Origin: JADJQU01 sp035490315 | Lineage (GTDB): Bacteria; Planctomycetota; UBA1135; GCA-002686595 | NCBI GenBank assembly: GCA_035490315.1 | Contig: DATHET010000104.1 | Coordinates: 1-50,229 of the forward strand | Direction of reading: 5' to 3' | Length of the DNA: 50,229 bases | Shown here: piece by piece, positions 42,858-50,229 of the stretch | How positions within the stretch are numbered: position 1 is the first letter of the stretch | Layout: the number at the start of each line of letters is the position of its first letter | Notes under the pieces: model-generated | Database searches by the model: none | What the model was told of the DNA's origin: nothing | The model's input: the letters and a program-made list of their open reading frames with translations, nothing else | Made by a program: the position numbers and the translations under genes

Positions 42858-44564
42858 TTGAAGCACGCCTTCCGATTCCTGCGCAGCCTGGGGCACCACA
42901 CTCCGGCACAGCTCGGCCGCCGCGCCTGGTCGCTGAGCACGCGCCATGCGCTGGTCCTGGTGCAACGCCGCCTGCCGATCGAGCGCTTGATCCACGGCCG
43001 CGACGCTCCACCCTTCGCGAAAAGCCTGCCTCTGTCGCTGTTCGAGCCGCGCGTTCCAAGTCCCGTCGACAGCGAGCCGCGACTCGAGCTGCCGATGAAC
43101 TGGCATCCCGGCTCGCAACAGACTTCGCTGCTCGCGACGATGCAGCTGCACTACATGGAGTGGCTCAAGGACCAGAGCGACGAGCGCGCCCAGGCTTTCA
43201 TCCGCGACTGGATCCTGAACGTGCGGCCCTACCGGCCGGGCTACTGGCGCGACAGCTGGAATCCCTACTCGATCTCGCTGCGCTGTGTCGTGTGGATGCA
43301 GCTCTTCGCACGCCGCGGCGACGCGTGGCCCGATGATTTCAAGCATCTATTGCGCGAATCTCTTTTCGCGCAACTGCGATTCCTCTCCGCCAATGTCGAG
43401 CTCGACATCGGCGGCAACCACCTGATCAAGAACATCGTCGCCCTTCTGTGGGCCGGCAGATTGTTCGACGGCCCCAAGGCGCGCCGTTTCACCATCCGCG
43501 GCGAGAGGCTGCTCGAGCGCGAGCTCTCGCGCCAGATCCTCGACGGCGGCATGCACTTCGAGCGCAGCCCCGCCTACCACGCGCAAGTCTTCGCGGACCT
43601 GTGCGAATGCCTGCAGCTGATCGCTCCCGGAACCCTCCACACGCGCCTCGAAGCCGAGCTCGGCGCGATGGCCAAGGCTCTTGCCGATCTGACTCATCCT
43701 GACGGCCAGGTCAGCCTGTTCAACGACGGCGGACTGCACATGGCCCATTCACCAGCCGAATGCCTCGACGCCTTCGAGCGCGCCAGCGGCCATCGTCCGA
43801 CGCAAGCCAGGGTCTTCCGTTTCGATCAAGCCGGCTTCTTCGGTGTGCGCGACGCGACCTCGCTGGTGCTCGTCGATTGCGGAGCGATCGCCGCCGACCA
43901 CCTGCCCGCCCACGGCCACGGCGACGCCTTGGCCTTCGAGTGGTCGCTCGACGGCAAGCGTTTCATCGTCGACGCCGGAGTCTCCGAGTACGCGCCCGGT
44001 CCTCGCCGCGACTGGTCGCGCTCGACGCGCGCGCACAACACCTTGACGCTCGACAATCAGGACCAGTGCGAGTTCTACAGCTCCTTCCGCATCGGCCGCC
44101 GCGCCCGCGTCGCCCTCGAGCGCTTCGAAGTCATCGGCAAGGGTTTCCTCTTGATCGGTTCGCACGACGGATTCGCTCACCTGCCCGGCAAGCCGATCCA
44201 CCGCCGTGAGATCGCCGCGACTCCCAGGCGGATCCAGGTCGTCGACCGCGTCGAAGGCGGCAGCGGCCAGAGCATGTGCGCCAGACTCCTGCTGCACCCC
44301 GACGTGCACTTCGAGCGCCGCGGCCGGACGCTCATCCTCACACGCGATCAGACGATCGTTCAGCTCGACTGCGATCATCCGGTGACCGTCGAGGACTCCT
44401 GGTGGTCCCCGGACTTCGGCGTGCGTCTCGCGACGCAGCAACTCGCGATCTGGTACGGCGCGGCGCCTGGCTGCGGCAGCTTCGCTTTGCAATGCGCACC
44501 GGCCCTCGCGCAAGCGCCGCAAGAGCTCGTCGCAAATCCCGAGCTGCTCGACACGGCCGCCTAG
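42858..44564 (+). CDS. Heparinase II/III-like polysaccharide lyase family protein
   Basis: The start is TTG with AGG four bases upstream. The 568-residue product matches the heparinase II/III family of exopolysaccharide operons: an alpha/alpha toroid N-terminal domain (MQLHYMEWLKDQSDERAQAF, NPYSISLRCVVWMQL, GGNHLIKNIVALLWAG, GGMHFERSPAYHAQVFADL) and a beta-sandwich C-terminal domain starting near residue 310 (PAHGHGDALAFEWSLDG, RAHNTLTLDNQDQCEFYSSF). His/Tyr residues in the SPAYH and GHGDAL segments are those commonly implicated in lyase catalysis. No signal peptide is seen. It could cleave or edit the uronic-acid-containing polymer; this is inferred from the co-located ManNAcA genes. The stop codon lies inside the perfect class B palindrome. 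Confidence 0.85.
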   Translation: MKHAFRFLRSLGHHTPAQLGRRAWSLSTRHALVLVQRRLPIERLIHGRDAPPFAKSLPLSLFEPRVPSPVDSEPRLELPMNWHPGSQQTSLLATMQLHYMEWLKDQSDERAQAFIRDWILNVRPYRPGYWRDSWNPYSISLRCVVWMQLFARRGDAWPDDFKHLLRESLFAQLRFLSANVELDIGGNHLIKNIVALLWAGRLFDGPKARRFTIRGERLLERELSRQILDGGMHFERSPAYHAQVFADLCECLQLIAPGTLHTRLEAELGAMAKALADLTHPDGQVSLFNDGGLHMAHSPAECLDAFERASGHRPTQARVFRFDQAGFFGVRDATSLVLVDCGAIAADHLPAHGHGDALAFEWSLDGKRFIVDAGVSEYAPGPRRDWSRSTRAHNTLTLDNQDQCEFYSSFRIGRRARVALERFEVIGKGFLLIGSHDGFAHLPGKPIHRREIAATPRRIQVVDRVEGGSGQSMCARLLLHPDVHFERRGRTLILTRDQTIVQLDCDHPVTVEDSWWSPDFGVRLATQQLAIWYGAAPGCGSFALQCAPALAQAPQELVANPELLDTAA

Positions 44565-44648
44565 AGCGCGGTACCCGGTATTCCACCGCCATTTTTTACA
44601 TTCGCGCGAATGTAAAAAATGGCGGTGGAATACCGGGTACCGCGCTCT
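44563..44648. repeat. Class B palindrome 2, perfect 86-bp palindrome without a loop
   Basis: Every base from 44563 to 44605 is complementary to its mirror in 44606-44648; the centre is ATTCGCGCGAAT. The arm carries AGAGCGCGGTACCCGG, TATTCCACCGCC and a run of six T. The left end includes the last two bases of the heparinase-like stop codon. Confidence 0.97.
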
Positions 44649-44823
44649 GGCTCGGTTACGACGCGATGACTCATCTGGGATTCCTCGATTCCAACGGCAT
44701 TCTCGTAACGGCGCCTCGATCCCCAGGATCCAAGGCATGGGCTGTTCCGAGCCCGGCGTCGAGTTGGCTCGACGAGCGTGACCCGATTCCTCATCCACGC
44801 GAGCTCGCTCGAGCACCGATCCC
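44649..44823. other. Intergenic region upstream of HAF-type secreted protein gene
   Basis: This 175-bp stretch opens with GGCTCGGTTACGACG, a 15-base sequence repeated exactly at 49685-49699 and resembling the right end of class A palindromes. The rest should carry the promoter of the gene at 44824; I see no clear motif. Confidence 0.5.
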
Positions 44824-46380
44824 ATGTCCCAGCTCCTCCGCCCTTCACGTTCCCTCTTCACGATCGCCCTGGCCTCGATCCTCGCCGCGGAAGCCTCCGC
44901 TCAATCCTTTCAAGGCATCGGCGACCTGACCGGAGGAGCCTTCTCCAGCATCGCCAACAGCGTCAGCGCCGACGGCCGGACCGTGGTCGGCTCGAGCGTC
45001 ACCGCGGCGGGCACCGAAGCCGTCTACTGGCGCAACGGCGTCCTCACTTCGCTCGGCGATCTCGCGGGCGGCGCGGTCGATGGACTTGCGAGCGGCGCGA
45101 ACTTCGACGGCTCGGTCATCGTCGGCACGGGCAAGAACGCCTCGGCGCATCGGCCGCTGAAGTGGAGCGGCGCGGGTTTCTCGACCTTGACCCAGCTTCC
45201 CCAGGTCGCGGGCTTCTCTGGCGGATCGACCGCAACGGGAATCTCGGCCAATGGACAGACCATCGTCGGCTGGGACACGGACAATCAGACCACTGCGTAC
45301 AACGCCGTCACCGGATATCGACTCGACAACGGCGTGCTCACCGGCCTCCTGGTTCCCTGCCCCGGCAGTGCTTCGGACAGCGGGGTCTACGCGACGAACG
45401 GCGACGGCAGCGTCCTCGTCGGTCGCATCCGGTTAGGCGGGTTCGACTACCGCGGCTGCTATTGGGTCGGCACCACTCTGCACTCTCCTCCTGGCCTGAC
45501 GGGAGGGTACGCCTACAGTCAGACGCTCTCGGTCTCCTACGACGGCACGGTTCAGGTCGGTACCAGCAGCTCGGCCGCGGCACCGAATAATCTGGTGGGC
45601 GAGCCCTGCCGATGGCAGAACGACGTTGCGATGAGCCTTGGCACGGTGCCCGGCGGCAGCGCGGTAGGCGCGGCAACCGGCTGCAACCACGACGGTTCGA
45701 TCGTCATCGGCGTCACCACCGTCGCGCCCGCGACGAACGGAGCCTTCATCTGGGATGCGGCCCATGGGATGCGCGCGCTCGCGAACGTCTTGACGGCTGA
45801 CTACGGGCTCAACCTGACGGGCTGGACACTGCAGGCCGCCTACGCGATCACTCCCGACGGATCGGTGATCGTCGGCGTCGGAATCAATCCGGCTGGATTC
45901 ACCGAGGGTTGGGTCGCCCGGCTTTCGTGCGTGACGATGGCCACGCATTGCACGGCGAAGACCAACGCGCTCGGCTGCGTGCCATCGATCTCGGGAGCGG
46001 GCACGCCGAGCGCCACGGCGAACAACGGCTTCGTCGTGAAGTCGGTCAACATGCGCAACAACAAGGCGGGCTTGTTGCTCTACAGCGCGAATGGAGCGGC
46101 GAGCACACCGTTCCAGGGCGGGACGTTGTGCGTCGCGTCGCCGGTCCGGCGTTCGACGGGACTCAATTCGGGTGGCTCGCCGACGGGATCGGATTGCACG
46201 GGTGTGTATACGATCGATTTCAATGCCTTCGCGCGAGGGCTGCTCGGCGGAACGCCGCTGCCGGCGCTGTCGATTCCCGGAACGGTGGTCGACTGTCAGT
46301 TCTGGGGCCGCGATCCGGGCTTCGCGGTGCCGAACAACACGCAGCTTTCGAATGGACTGCGATTCATGATCTGTAATTGA
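44824..46380 (+). CDS. Secreted HAF-type repeat protein with 144-residue C-terminal module
   Basis: The 518-residue protein has a signal peptide (SLFTIALASILAAEASAQS). Residues about 30-370 contain seven to eight repeats of the extracellular HAF type, with patterns such as SANSVSADGRTVVGSS, AVYWRNGVLTSLGDL and GISANGQTIVGWD. The last 144 residues begin HCTAKTNALGC and end GLRFMICN, aligning without gaps in length with the tails at 4873 and 23082. These repeats are known from surface and secreted proteins of unknown activity. It stands alone, with long spacers on both sides. Confidence 0.82.
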   Translation: MSQLLRPSRSLFTIALASILAAEASAQSFQGIGDLTGGAFSSIANSVSADGRTVVGSSVTAAGTEAVYWRNGVLTSLGDLAGGAVDGLASGANFDGSVIVGTGKNASAHRPLKWSGAGFSTLTQLPQVAGFSGGSTATGISANGQTIVGWDTDNQTTAYNAVTGYRLDNGVLTGLLVPCPGSASDSGVYATNGDGSVLVGRIRLGGFDYRGCYWVGTTLHSPPGLTGGYAYSQTLSVSYDGTVQVGTSSSAAAPNNLVGEPCRWQNDVAMSLGTVPGGSAVGAATGCNHDGSIVIGVTTVAPATNGAFIWDAAHGMRALANVLTADYGLNLTGWTLQAAYAITPDGSVIVGVGINPAGFTEGWVARLSCVTMATHCTAKTNALGCVPSISGAGTPSATANNGFVVKSVNMRNNKAGLLLYSANGAASTPFQGGTLCVASPVRRSTGLNSGGSPTGSDCTGVYTIDFNAFARGLLGGTPLPALSIPGTVVDCQFWGRDPGFAVPNNTQLSNGLRFMICN

Positions 46381-46578
46381 CCGCAGTGGATGCGCCGATG
46401 TCGCGCAGGAGTTCGGACCCCGGCATCGAATGGGGCCGCTCTGGAGATGCGAGCCGACGCACAGAGGCAGAGTGAGTCGTAGGCTGTGCTTCCGCACTTC
46501 GGGCGGCGAGTGCATGGTGCTCGAGTCGACGCCCCTCAGCCGCAGCCGAATTCAAATGCAATGCGGAAGCGGGAACTC

Positions 46579-46806
46579 ATGAAGGAAATCGTGAAGTACC
46601 TGGTAGTGATCGAGAAGGGGTCGCGTAGTTGGGGCGCGCATGTTCCGGATCTTCCGGGCTGCATTGCCGCCGCCAAGACGAAGCAGGCCGTAGTGAAGCT
46701 GATCAAGGAGGCCATCGAGTTCCATATCGAAGGGCTCAAGGAAGCGAGAGGGAAGGTGCCTCCGACGCACTCGATGGGAATGATCGTGCGCGTCACGGCC
46801 GCATGA
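46579..46806 (+). CDS. hicB: HicB-family antitoxin-like protein
   Basis: The 75-residue protein has the UPF0150/HicB core: KYLVVIEKGSRSWGAHVPDL, then PGCIAAAKTKQAVVKLIKEA followed by IEFHIEGLKE. HicB neutralises the HicA mRNA-interferase; in this type the C-terminal helix-turn-helix is absent, so it would be the short antitoxin form. The ATG at 46579 was chosen because it is at the start of homology; an in-frame ATG at 46561 is an alternative. A four-base overlap links it to the hicA-like vestige at 46803. Confidence 0.8.
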   Translation: MKEIVKYLVVIEKGSRSWGAHVPDLPGCIAAAKTKQAVVKLIKEAIEFHIEGLKEARGKVPPTHSMGMIVRVTAA

Positions 46807-46859
46807 GCCACCTGTGCAAGCTGATCTGCTCCGGACGATCGCCTCGAAAGCTCCGCTGA
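46803..46859 (+). pseudogene. Vestige of a HicA toxin gene
   Basis: An 18-codon frame overlaps the hicB stop (ATGA), the normal hicB-hicA linkage. It reads MSHLCKLICSGRSPRKLR. HicA proteins of this order often begin with MS, a short hydrophobic segment and SGR before a helix ending in a GF motif. A stop follows where that helix should continue and no GSH double-stranded RNA-binding motif is found downstream. I infer a truncated toxin gene; it is short enough to be a chance resemblance. Confidence 0.35.
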
Positions 46860-46934
46860 TTCGTCTCCAAGGCCGCCTTGTTCCGGGCCACATCTCGTCT
46901 CCCCGCTAAGATTTCCGGCCAGCAGGGAGCCCGG

Positions 46935-48575
46935 TTGCAAGTCCTCCATCCAGATCCGTCGCCGGCTGCCTCGTCTTCGCGCCGCCGCTGGTTGCTCTTC
47001 GCCCTGTTGGCGCTGCCGCCGCTCGTGGCCCTGCTGTTCATCCGGCAGTACACGACGCGCTTTCCGCTGACCGACGAGTGGGCCTTCGTGCGCTCGGTCG
47101 CCGAATTGCAGGACATCGACTGGAGCCAGGACGGAGCCTTCGCCAAGGCGACCAAGGTCGCGACGCTGGTGTTCAGCGGTCACATCGTCGCCGTGCCGTT
47201 TTTCCTGTATTGGCTGCTCGCACCCCTGACGAATTTCGACAACCGATTCTTCGCCTGCTTCACCCTCGCGACATTCTTTCTCCAGGTCCTCTTGTACCGG
47301 CGCTGGTTCGGGCGCTGGACGATCGCGTTGTTCCCGATCGTGCTGCTGATGTTCTGCCCATCGCACTACATGGAGTTCGAGTGGGGCTTCGAATTCACGC
47401 TGGCACTATCAGTCCTGTTTCCGCTGGCGGGACTCTCGGTCGTCGATCGCATCGAAGTCGGTGATCCATGGCGGACCAGGTACCGCAAGCTCGCGGTCGG
47501 GCTTGCGCTCGTGATGCTCGGCGCCCTCTCCTCCTTCGGCGGCCTGTTCGGATTCGTGTGTTTGCCGCTGCTGATCCTGCTCGGGCCGCTGGAGCGCAAG
47601 TCCAAGCTGGCTCTCATCACACCCGCGGTCCTGATCGCTGCCGTAGTCTGGTTCTGGCTCTACAGCGACGTCCACGCCGAGAAGACCTTCGGCCTGCGCG
47701 AGGTCTGGGTCGTGCTGACCGCGCTCGGCGCGACGATCTGGGGCTCGCCGGTCGGCTTGTTCGAGTTCGGATTCGATCATCGCAGCGCGACCGGCGCGCT
47801 GATCCTTGCCTGCCTGATAGCGAGCTTCGTGGTCGCGGTCCGCTCGCGCCGCGTGGCGAAGATCGCCTTGCCGCTTTCGTTCGCAGGCTTCGGATTCCTC
47901 TGCATCGCTGCGATCGCGGTCGGCCGGCCCTACCTCGGGAACTGGCACTTGCAGTACGCGCTGCCGGCCGTGTGCGGTACTTTCGCTTGCGTGTACGGCA
48001 TGTGGCGCGAGGAGCCGCGCTTGCCGTCCCGACTCGCGCCGCTGGTCCTGATGTCCGCGATCCTGCTCGCGAGCTTGAGCGGCTGTCTTCGCGGCTTCAC
48101 GGAATACGGACCGCATTACCGCGCCTATGTCGCCGACCTCGAGCACACGGCTCTGCGCATTCTCGAGCACCCTGCCCTGGCGAAGACGCTCCCGGCTGGA
48201 CCGGAGCTCGATGCCGACCTGGTGTTGTACTTCGCGGCGCGCGGGCATCCGCTGTTCGCACCGGATCATCCTCCCAGGCTGGATCGCGTGATCGACGAGG
48301 CGCGCGTGTTCGCGCGCAAGATCGAGCTCACCGAGCCGCGCTCGATCCTGGGGCCGATCCACAAACGGGTGCGATTCACGGTGCTGCTCGAGCCCTCGGC
48401 GACTGCGCGCCGCGTGGTGCTCGAAGTCGGCGGCGTGCAGCTGGCCTTGCGCCGCATCAGCCCAGCCCTGGCGGGCATTCCCAACCTCAAGGGCGAGAAG
48501 TGCTTCACGGGTGTGTTGCTCCCCGGCAAATTGGGCGCGGGGCAGCACGCGGTTCGCGCCTGGCTTGCGGATTAG
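46935..48575 (+). CDS. Multispan glycosyltransferase-like membrane protein
   Basis: I choose the TTG at 46935, which has AGGGAG five bases upstream; an in-frame TTG at 46878 lacks such a site. The 546-residue product has about ten hydrophobic helices in residues 20-400 and a soluble C-terminal part. An acidic first loop (TRFPLTDEWAFVRSV) and the arrangement of helices resemble GT-C glycosyltransferases (GT39/GT83-like), in the same way as the gene at 10585, although similarity between the two is low. The GT-C fold uses polyprenyl-phosphate sugars on the outside of the membrane. The stop overlaps the stop of the convergent metallophosphoesterase gene by three bases. Family assignment is by architecture only. 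Confidence 0.6.
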   Translation: MQVLHPDPSPAASSSRRRWLLFALLALPPLVALLFIRQYTTRFPLTDEWAFVRSVAELQDIDWSQDGAFAKATKVATLVFSGHIVAVPFFLYWLLAPLTNFDNRFFACFTLATFFLQVLLYRRWFGRWTIALFPIVLLMFCPSHYMEFEWGFEFTLALSVLFPLAGLSVVDRIEVGDPWRTRYRKLAVGLALVMLGALSSFGGLFGFVCLPLLILLGPLERKSKLALITPAVLIAAVVWFWLYSDVHAEKTFGLREVWVVLTALGATIWGSPVGLFEFGFDHRSATGALILACLIASFVVAVRSRRVAKIALPLSFAGFGFLCIAAIAVGRPYLGNWHLQYALPAVCGTFACVYGMWREEPRLPSRLAPLVLMSAILLASLSGCLRGFTEYGPHYRAYVADLEHTALRILEHPALAKTLPAGPELDADLVLYFAARGHPLFAPDHPPRLDRVIDEARVFARKIELTEPRSILGPIHKRVRFTVLLEPSATARRVVLEVGGVQLALRRISPALAGIPNLKGEKCFTGVLLPGKLGAGQHAVRAWLAD

Positions 48576-49540
48576 TTCGCGCTCGTGGGTGGAACGAGCT
48601 CGATCAAGGCGATCTCGGGCCGCGAGCAGAAGCGCACGCGCAGCGCGGTGCCGCCTTCCATGCCGATGCCGCGGCTGACGTAGAGCGGGAATCCGAAGCC
48701 GTCGGCGGTCGGGTAGAGACCGCGCTCGAAGCGCTTGCCGAACTTCGAGAGGGTCAGGATCGCGCCGTAGAAGGGCAGGGCGACCTGTCCGCCGTGCACG
48801 TGGCCGGCGCACATCAGGTCGACGCGTGAGGCGAGCAGCGGGGGGACGAGGTCGGGGTAGGGGGTGTGGTTGAGCACGATCGCGAGGCCATCGGCGGGAA
48901 GGGCGGATATGGCTTCGCCCATTCGGCGACTGGGCGACTGGTGGGCTAGCCCGACGACGTGCACACGCGCGCCGGCGACGTCGATCGACGCGCTGCTGCC
49001 GTCGAGCTCGGCCACGCCGAGGCCGGCGAAGATGTCGATGCCTTGACGCTCTCGCGGATCCCAGTTGCCGCGGACGACGAAGGTCGGAGCGATCTTCGCG
49101 AGGTCGGCGAAGAGCTGGCGAAACACGGGCATTCCGCCCTCCGAGTTCGCGCAATCGCCGGTGAAGACGATCAGGTCGGGGTGGAGGTCGGCGATCCGCG
49201 TGGGGAGTCGCTCCTCGACCAGCGGCTTGGGGTCGGAGTGGATGTCGCTGAGATGGACGATGCGCACGCCGCGATGGCCGGCGGGGAGGCGGCTCGTCGT
49301 CACGCGGGTGTGGGTGGTTTCGAGCCAGCGCGGCTCGACGTAGCGGCCGTACTCGAAGCACAGGCAGCCGATCGCGGCGAGCGCGAGGGCGATGCGCGCC
49401 CAGCCGCGGATCGGAGTGCGCTTGCTCGTCAGGTAGCGGCGAGCGAGGACCATGGCGGCGAGAGCGAAGGTGATGGCGATCAGCGCCACGAATGCGGCCA
49501 CCTGCAGGAGCTCGCCGGTGTAATCCATGGGGGGGAGCAT
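48572..49540 (-). CDS. Membrane-anchored calcineurin-like metallophosphoesterase (YkuE/YaeI type)
   Basis: The 322-residue product begins MLPPMDYTGE (an in-frame ATG four codons later at 49528 is equally possible; neither has a clear ribosome-binding site). Two hydrophobic helices (about 10-32 and 46-64) are followed by the phosphoesterase domain with its five blocks: LSDIHSDP, TGDCANSEGG, GNWDPRE, LNHTPYPDL and CAGHVHGGQ. This is the pattern of YkuE/YaeI-type enzymes, some of which cleave UDP-diacylglucosamine or related lipids; the substrate here is unknown. The 5' end is only 10 bp from a class A palindrome, which therefore should lie in the leader or promoter. Confidence 0.85.
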   Translation of the reverse strand: MLPPMDYTGELLQVAAFVALIAITFALAAMVLARRYLTSKRTPIRGWARIALALAAIGCLCFEYGRYVEPRWLETTHTRVTTSRLPAGHRGVRIVHLSDIHSDPKPLVEERLPTRIADLHPDLIVFTGDCANSEGGMPVFRQLFADLAKIAPTFVVRGNWDPRERQGIDIFAGLGVAELDGSSASIDVAGARVHVVGLAHQSPSRRMGEAISALPADGLAIVLNHTPYPDLVPPLLASRVDLMCAGHVHGGQVALPFYGAILTLSKFGKRFERGLYPTADGFGFPLYVSRGIGMEGGTALRVRFCSRPEIALIELVPPTSAN

Positions 49541-49549
49541 AGTCGCCCC

Positions 49550-49657
49550 GTACGGAGTCAGGTGAATTCGTCCGGAGTCGTGCGGGGCATCCGCGCGCCG
49601 CGAAAGCGGCGCGCGGATGCCCCGCACCACTCCGGACGAATTCACCTGACTCCGTAC
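49550..49657. repeat. Class A palindrome 4 (52-bp arms, one mismatch, GAAA loop)
   Basis: Arms 49550-49601 and 49606-49657 pair with one mismatch; the loop is GAAA closed by C-G. The outer part is GTACGGAGTCAGGTGAATTC and the inner GCGCGCCGC, as in the copy at 36556, but with several mirrored differences. Confidence 0.95.
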
Positions 49658-49668
49658 CCGACGATGGA

Positions 49669-49700
49669 TGTCGGAGTCGAACCTGGCTCGGTTACGACGA
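49669..49700 (-). repeat. Right half copy of a class A palindrome
   Basis: These 32 bases match the right arm of the copy at 7901 in about 28 positions (TGTCGGAGTCGAACCTGGCT). It ends 1 bp before the stop of the BON-domain gene and includes a 15-base stretch that is identical at 44649-44663. Confidence 0.75.
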
Positions 49701-49701
49701 A

Positions 49702-50229
49702 CTAGTGATTGCTCTTGCTCGAGCCCGCCATCGACGATCCGGCGTTGCTCGACGAGCGATCCTTCGAAGACGACGAAGAGCGTTCGCTGGACGAGCGCTC
49801 GCTCGACGACGATCCGCTCGAGCTCGAACGCTCGCCCGAATTGCCGCCGCGACTGGACTCGTACTTCCGCACGCGCAGGTTGTTCTGGACTTCGCGCACG
49901 CCGGAGAGGCTTTCGACGAGGTCCTCGACCATCCGCTTCGTTTCACGATCCGAGACGGTTCCCGTCAGCGTGACTTCGCCTTCGTGGACCTTGACCTCGA
50001 TTTCGCCGGCGTCGATGTCGTGATCGTCCGTCAAGCGATCGTTGATCTCTTCCTGGATCCGTTCATCGGAGCGCTGGTAGCCCTTGGGCCCGCGTCCGCG
50101 GTGGCTCGAGCGCTCCTCGGACTGCATCCGGCCGAAGCTGCTCGAGTTCCAGCTCTGGCCGCCGCCGAAGTTTCCAGCAGAGGATCCGCCCGGTTGGGAG
50201 CCCCACGAGCCGCTGTACGAAGACTGCGG
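49702..50229 (-). CDS. BON-domain protein with Ser-rich tail (start outside window)
   Basis: The frame is open to the right edge, so the N-terminus lies outside. The visible part begins in a Gly/Ser/Asn-rich stretch, then GRGPKGYQRSDERIQEEI leads into a BON domain (residues about 60-120 of the visible part): NDRLTDDHDIDAGEIEVKVH, GEVTLTGTVSDRETKRM and SGVREVQNNLRV. BON domains are found in envelope stress proteins such as OsmY and are thought to bind phospholipids. The last about 45 residues are mostly serine with few charges, which is unusual and may be disordered. The first 34 codons from the right edge have no internal ATG before the core, so the native start is probably upstream of the window. 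Confidence 0.85.
   Translation of the reverse strand, partial: PQSSYSGSWGSQPGGSSAGNFGGGQSWNSSSFGRMQSEERSSHRGRGPKGYQRSDERIQEEINDRLTDDHDIDAGEIEVKVHEGEVTLTGTVSDRETKRMVEDLVESLSGVREVQNNLRVRKYESSRGGNSGERSSSSGSSSSERSSSERSSSSSKDRSSSNAGSSMAGSSKSNH

Overview
The window is GC-rich and densely coded, with many long open frames on the opposite strands of real genes. It looks like a chromosomal segment of a planctomycete (Planctomycetota), probably from the lineage rich in secreted repeat proteins with Cys-containing C-terminal tails. Four such proteins occur here, together with Ser/Thr kinases, an ECF sigma factor next to a kinase, and a Wza/BY-kinase polysaccharide locus. This assignment rests on protein families read by eye, not on a database search. 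I saw no rRNA, tRNA, transposase or CRISPR array.

Layout. 1-6609: three minus-strand genes (zinc-ribbon membrane protein, anchored beta-rich protein, secreted TolB/PD40-like propeller) face the tail of a secreted repeat protein cut by the left edge. 6696-10582: a secreted zinc-finger/peptidase-like protein, an SGNH hydrolase, a lipoprotein with thirteen 24-residue MORN/YwqK-type repeats and a 55-residue small membrane protein. 10585-14334 (minus): a GMC oxidoreductase, translationally coupled to a Tat-signal small subunit and followed by a glycosyltransferase-like membrane protein. 14549-18727 (plus): a compact operon DUF4956 membrane protein - CotH kinase fused to a beta-helix - VTC-type triphosphate tunnel protein. 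18740-22991: a six-helix membrane protein divergent from a TetR regulator, then a lipoprotein alpha/beta hydrolase overlapping an RMND1/DUF155 protein, then a membrane-anchored methyltransferase. 23082-28301 (minus): an RCC1-propeller secreted protein, a Tat-signal helical protein, and a DJ-1/TPR/metal-finger fusion. 28384-33372 (minus): an ECF sigma factor, a kinase with an anti-sigma-like zinc finger, a PPP-family phosphatase and a second kinase. 33491-36453 (minus): a hybrid histidine kinase coupled to a thioredoxin-fold protein. 36804-44564 (plus): Wza-like, BY-kinase, wecC, wecB and heparinase-like genes, an exopolysaccharide module that should make and export a ManNAcA-containing polymer. 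44824-50229: a secreted HAF-type repeat protein, an orphan HicB with a hicA vestige, a second glycosyltransferase-like membrane protein, a membrane-anchored metallophosphoesterase and a BON-domain protein.

The most unusual feature is a set of six very long, nearly perfect DNA palindromes (23-52 bp arms) placed exactly at gene borders. Class A (7901-7997, 33395-33489, 36556-36661, 49550-49657) starts with TACGGAGYCAGG. Class B (23000-23079, 44563-44648, plus a half copy at 10347-10373) starts with GGTACCCGGTATTCCACC. Degenerate half copies flank three of the complete ones. Arms differ between copies but the differences are mirrored in both arms. I interpret them as a non-autonomous REP/MITE-like mobile palindrome family that may also act as terminators; the mobilising enzyme is not in the window.
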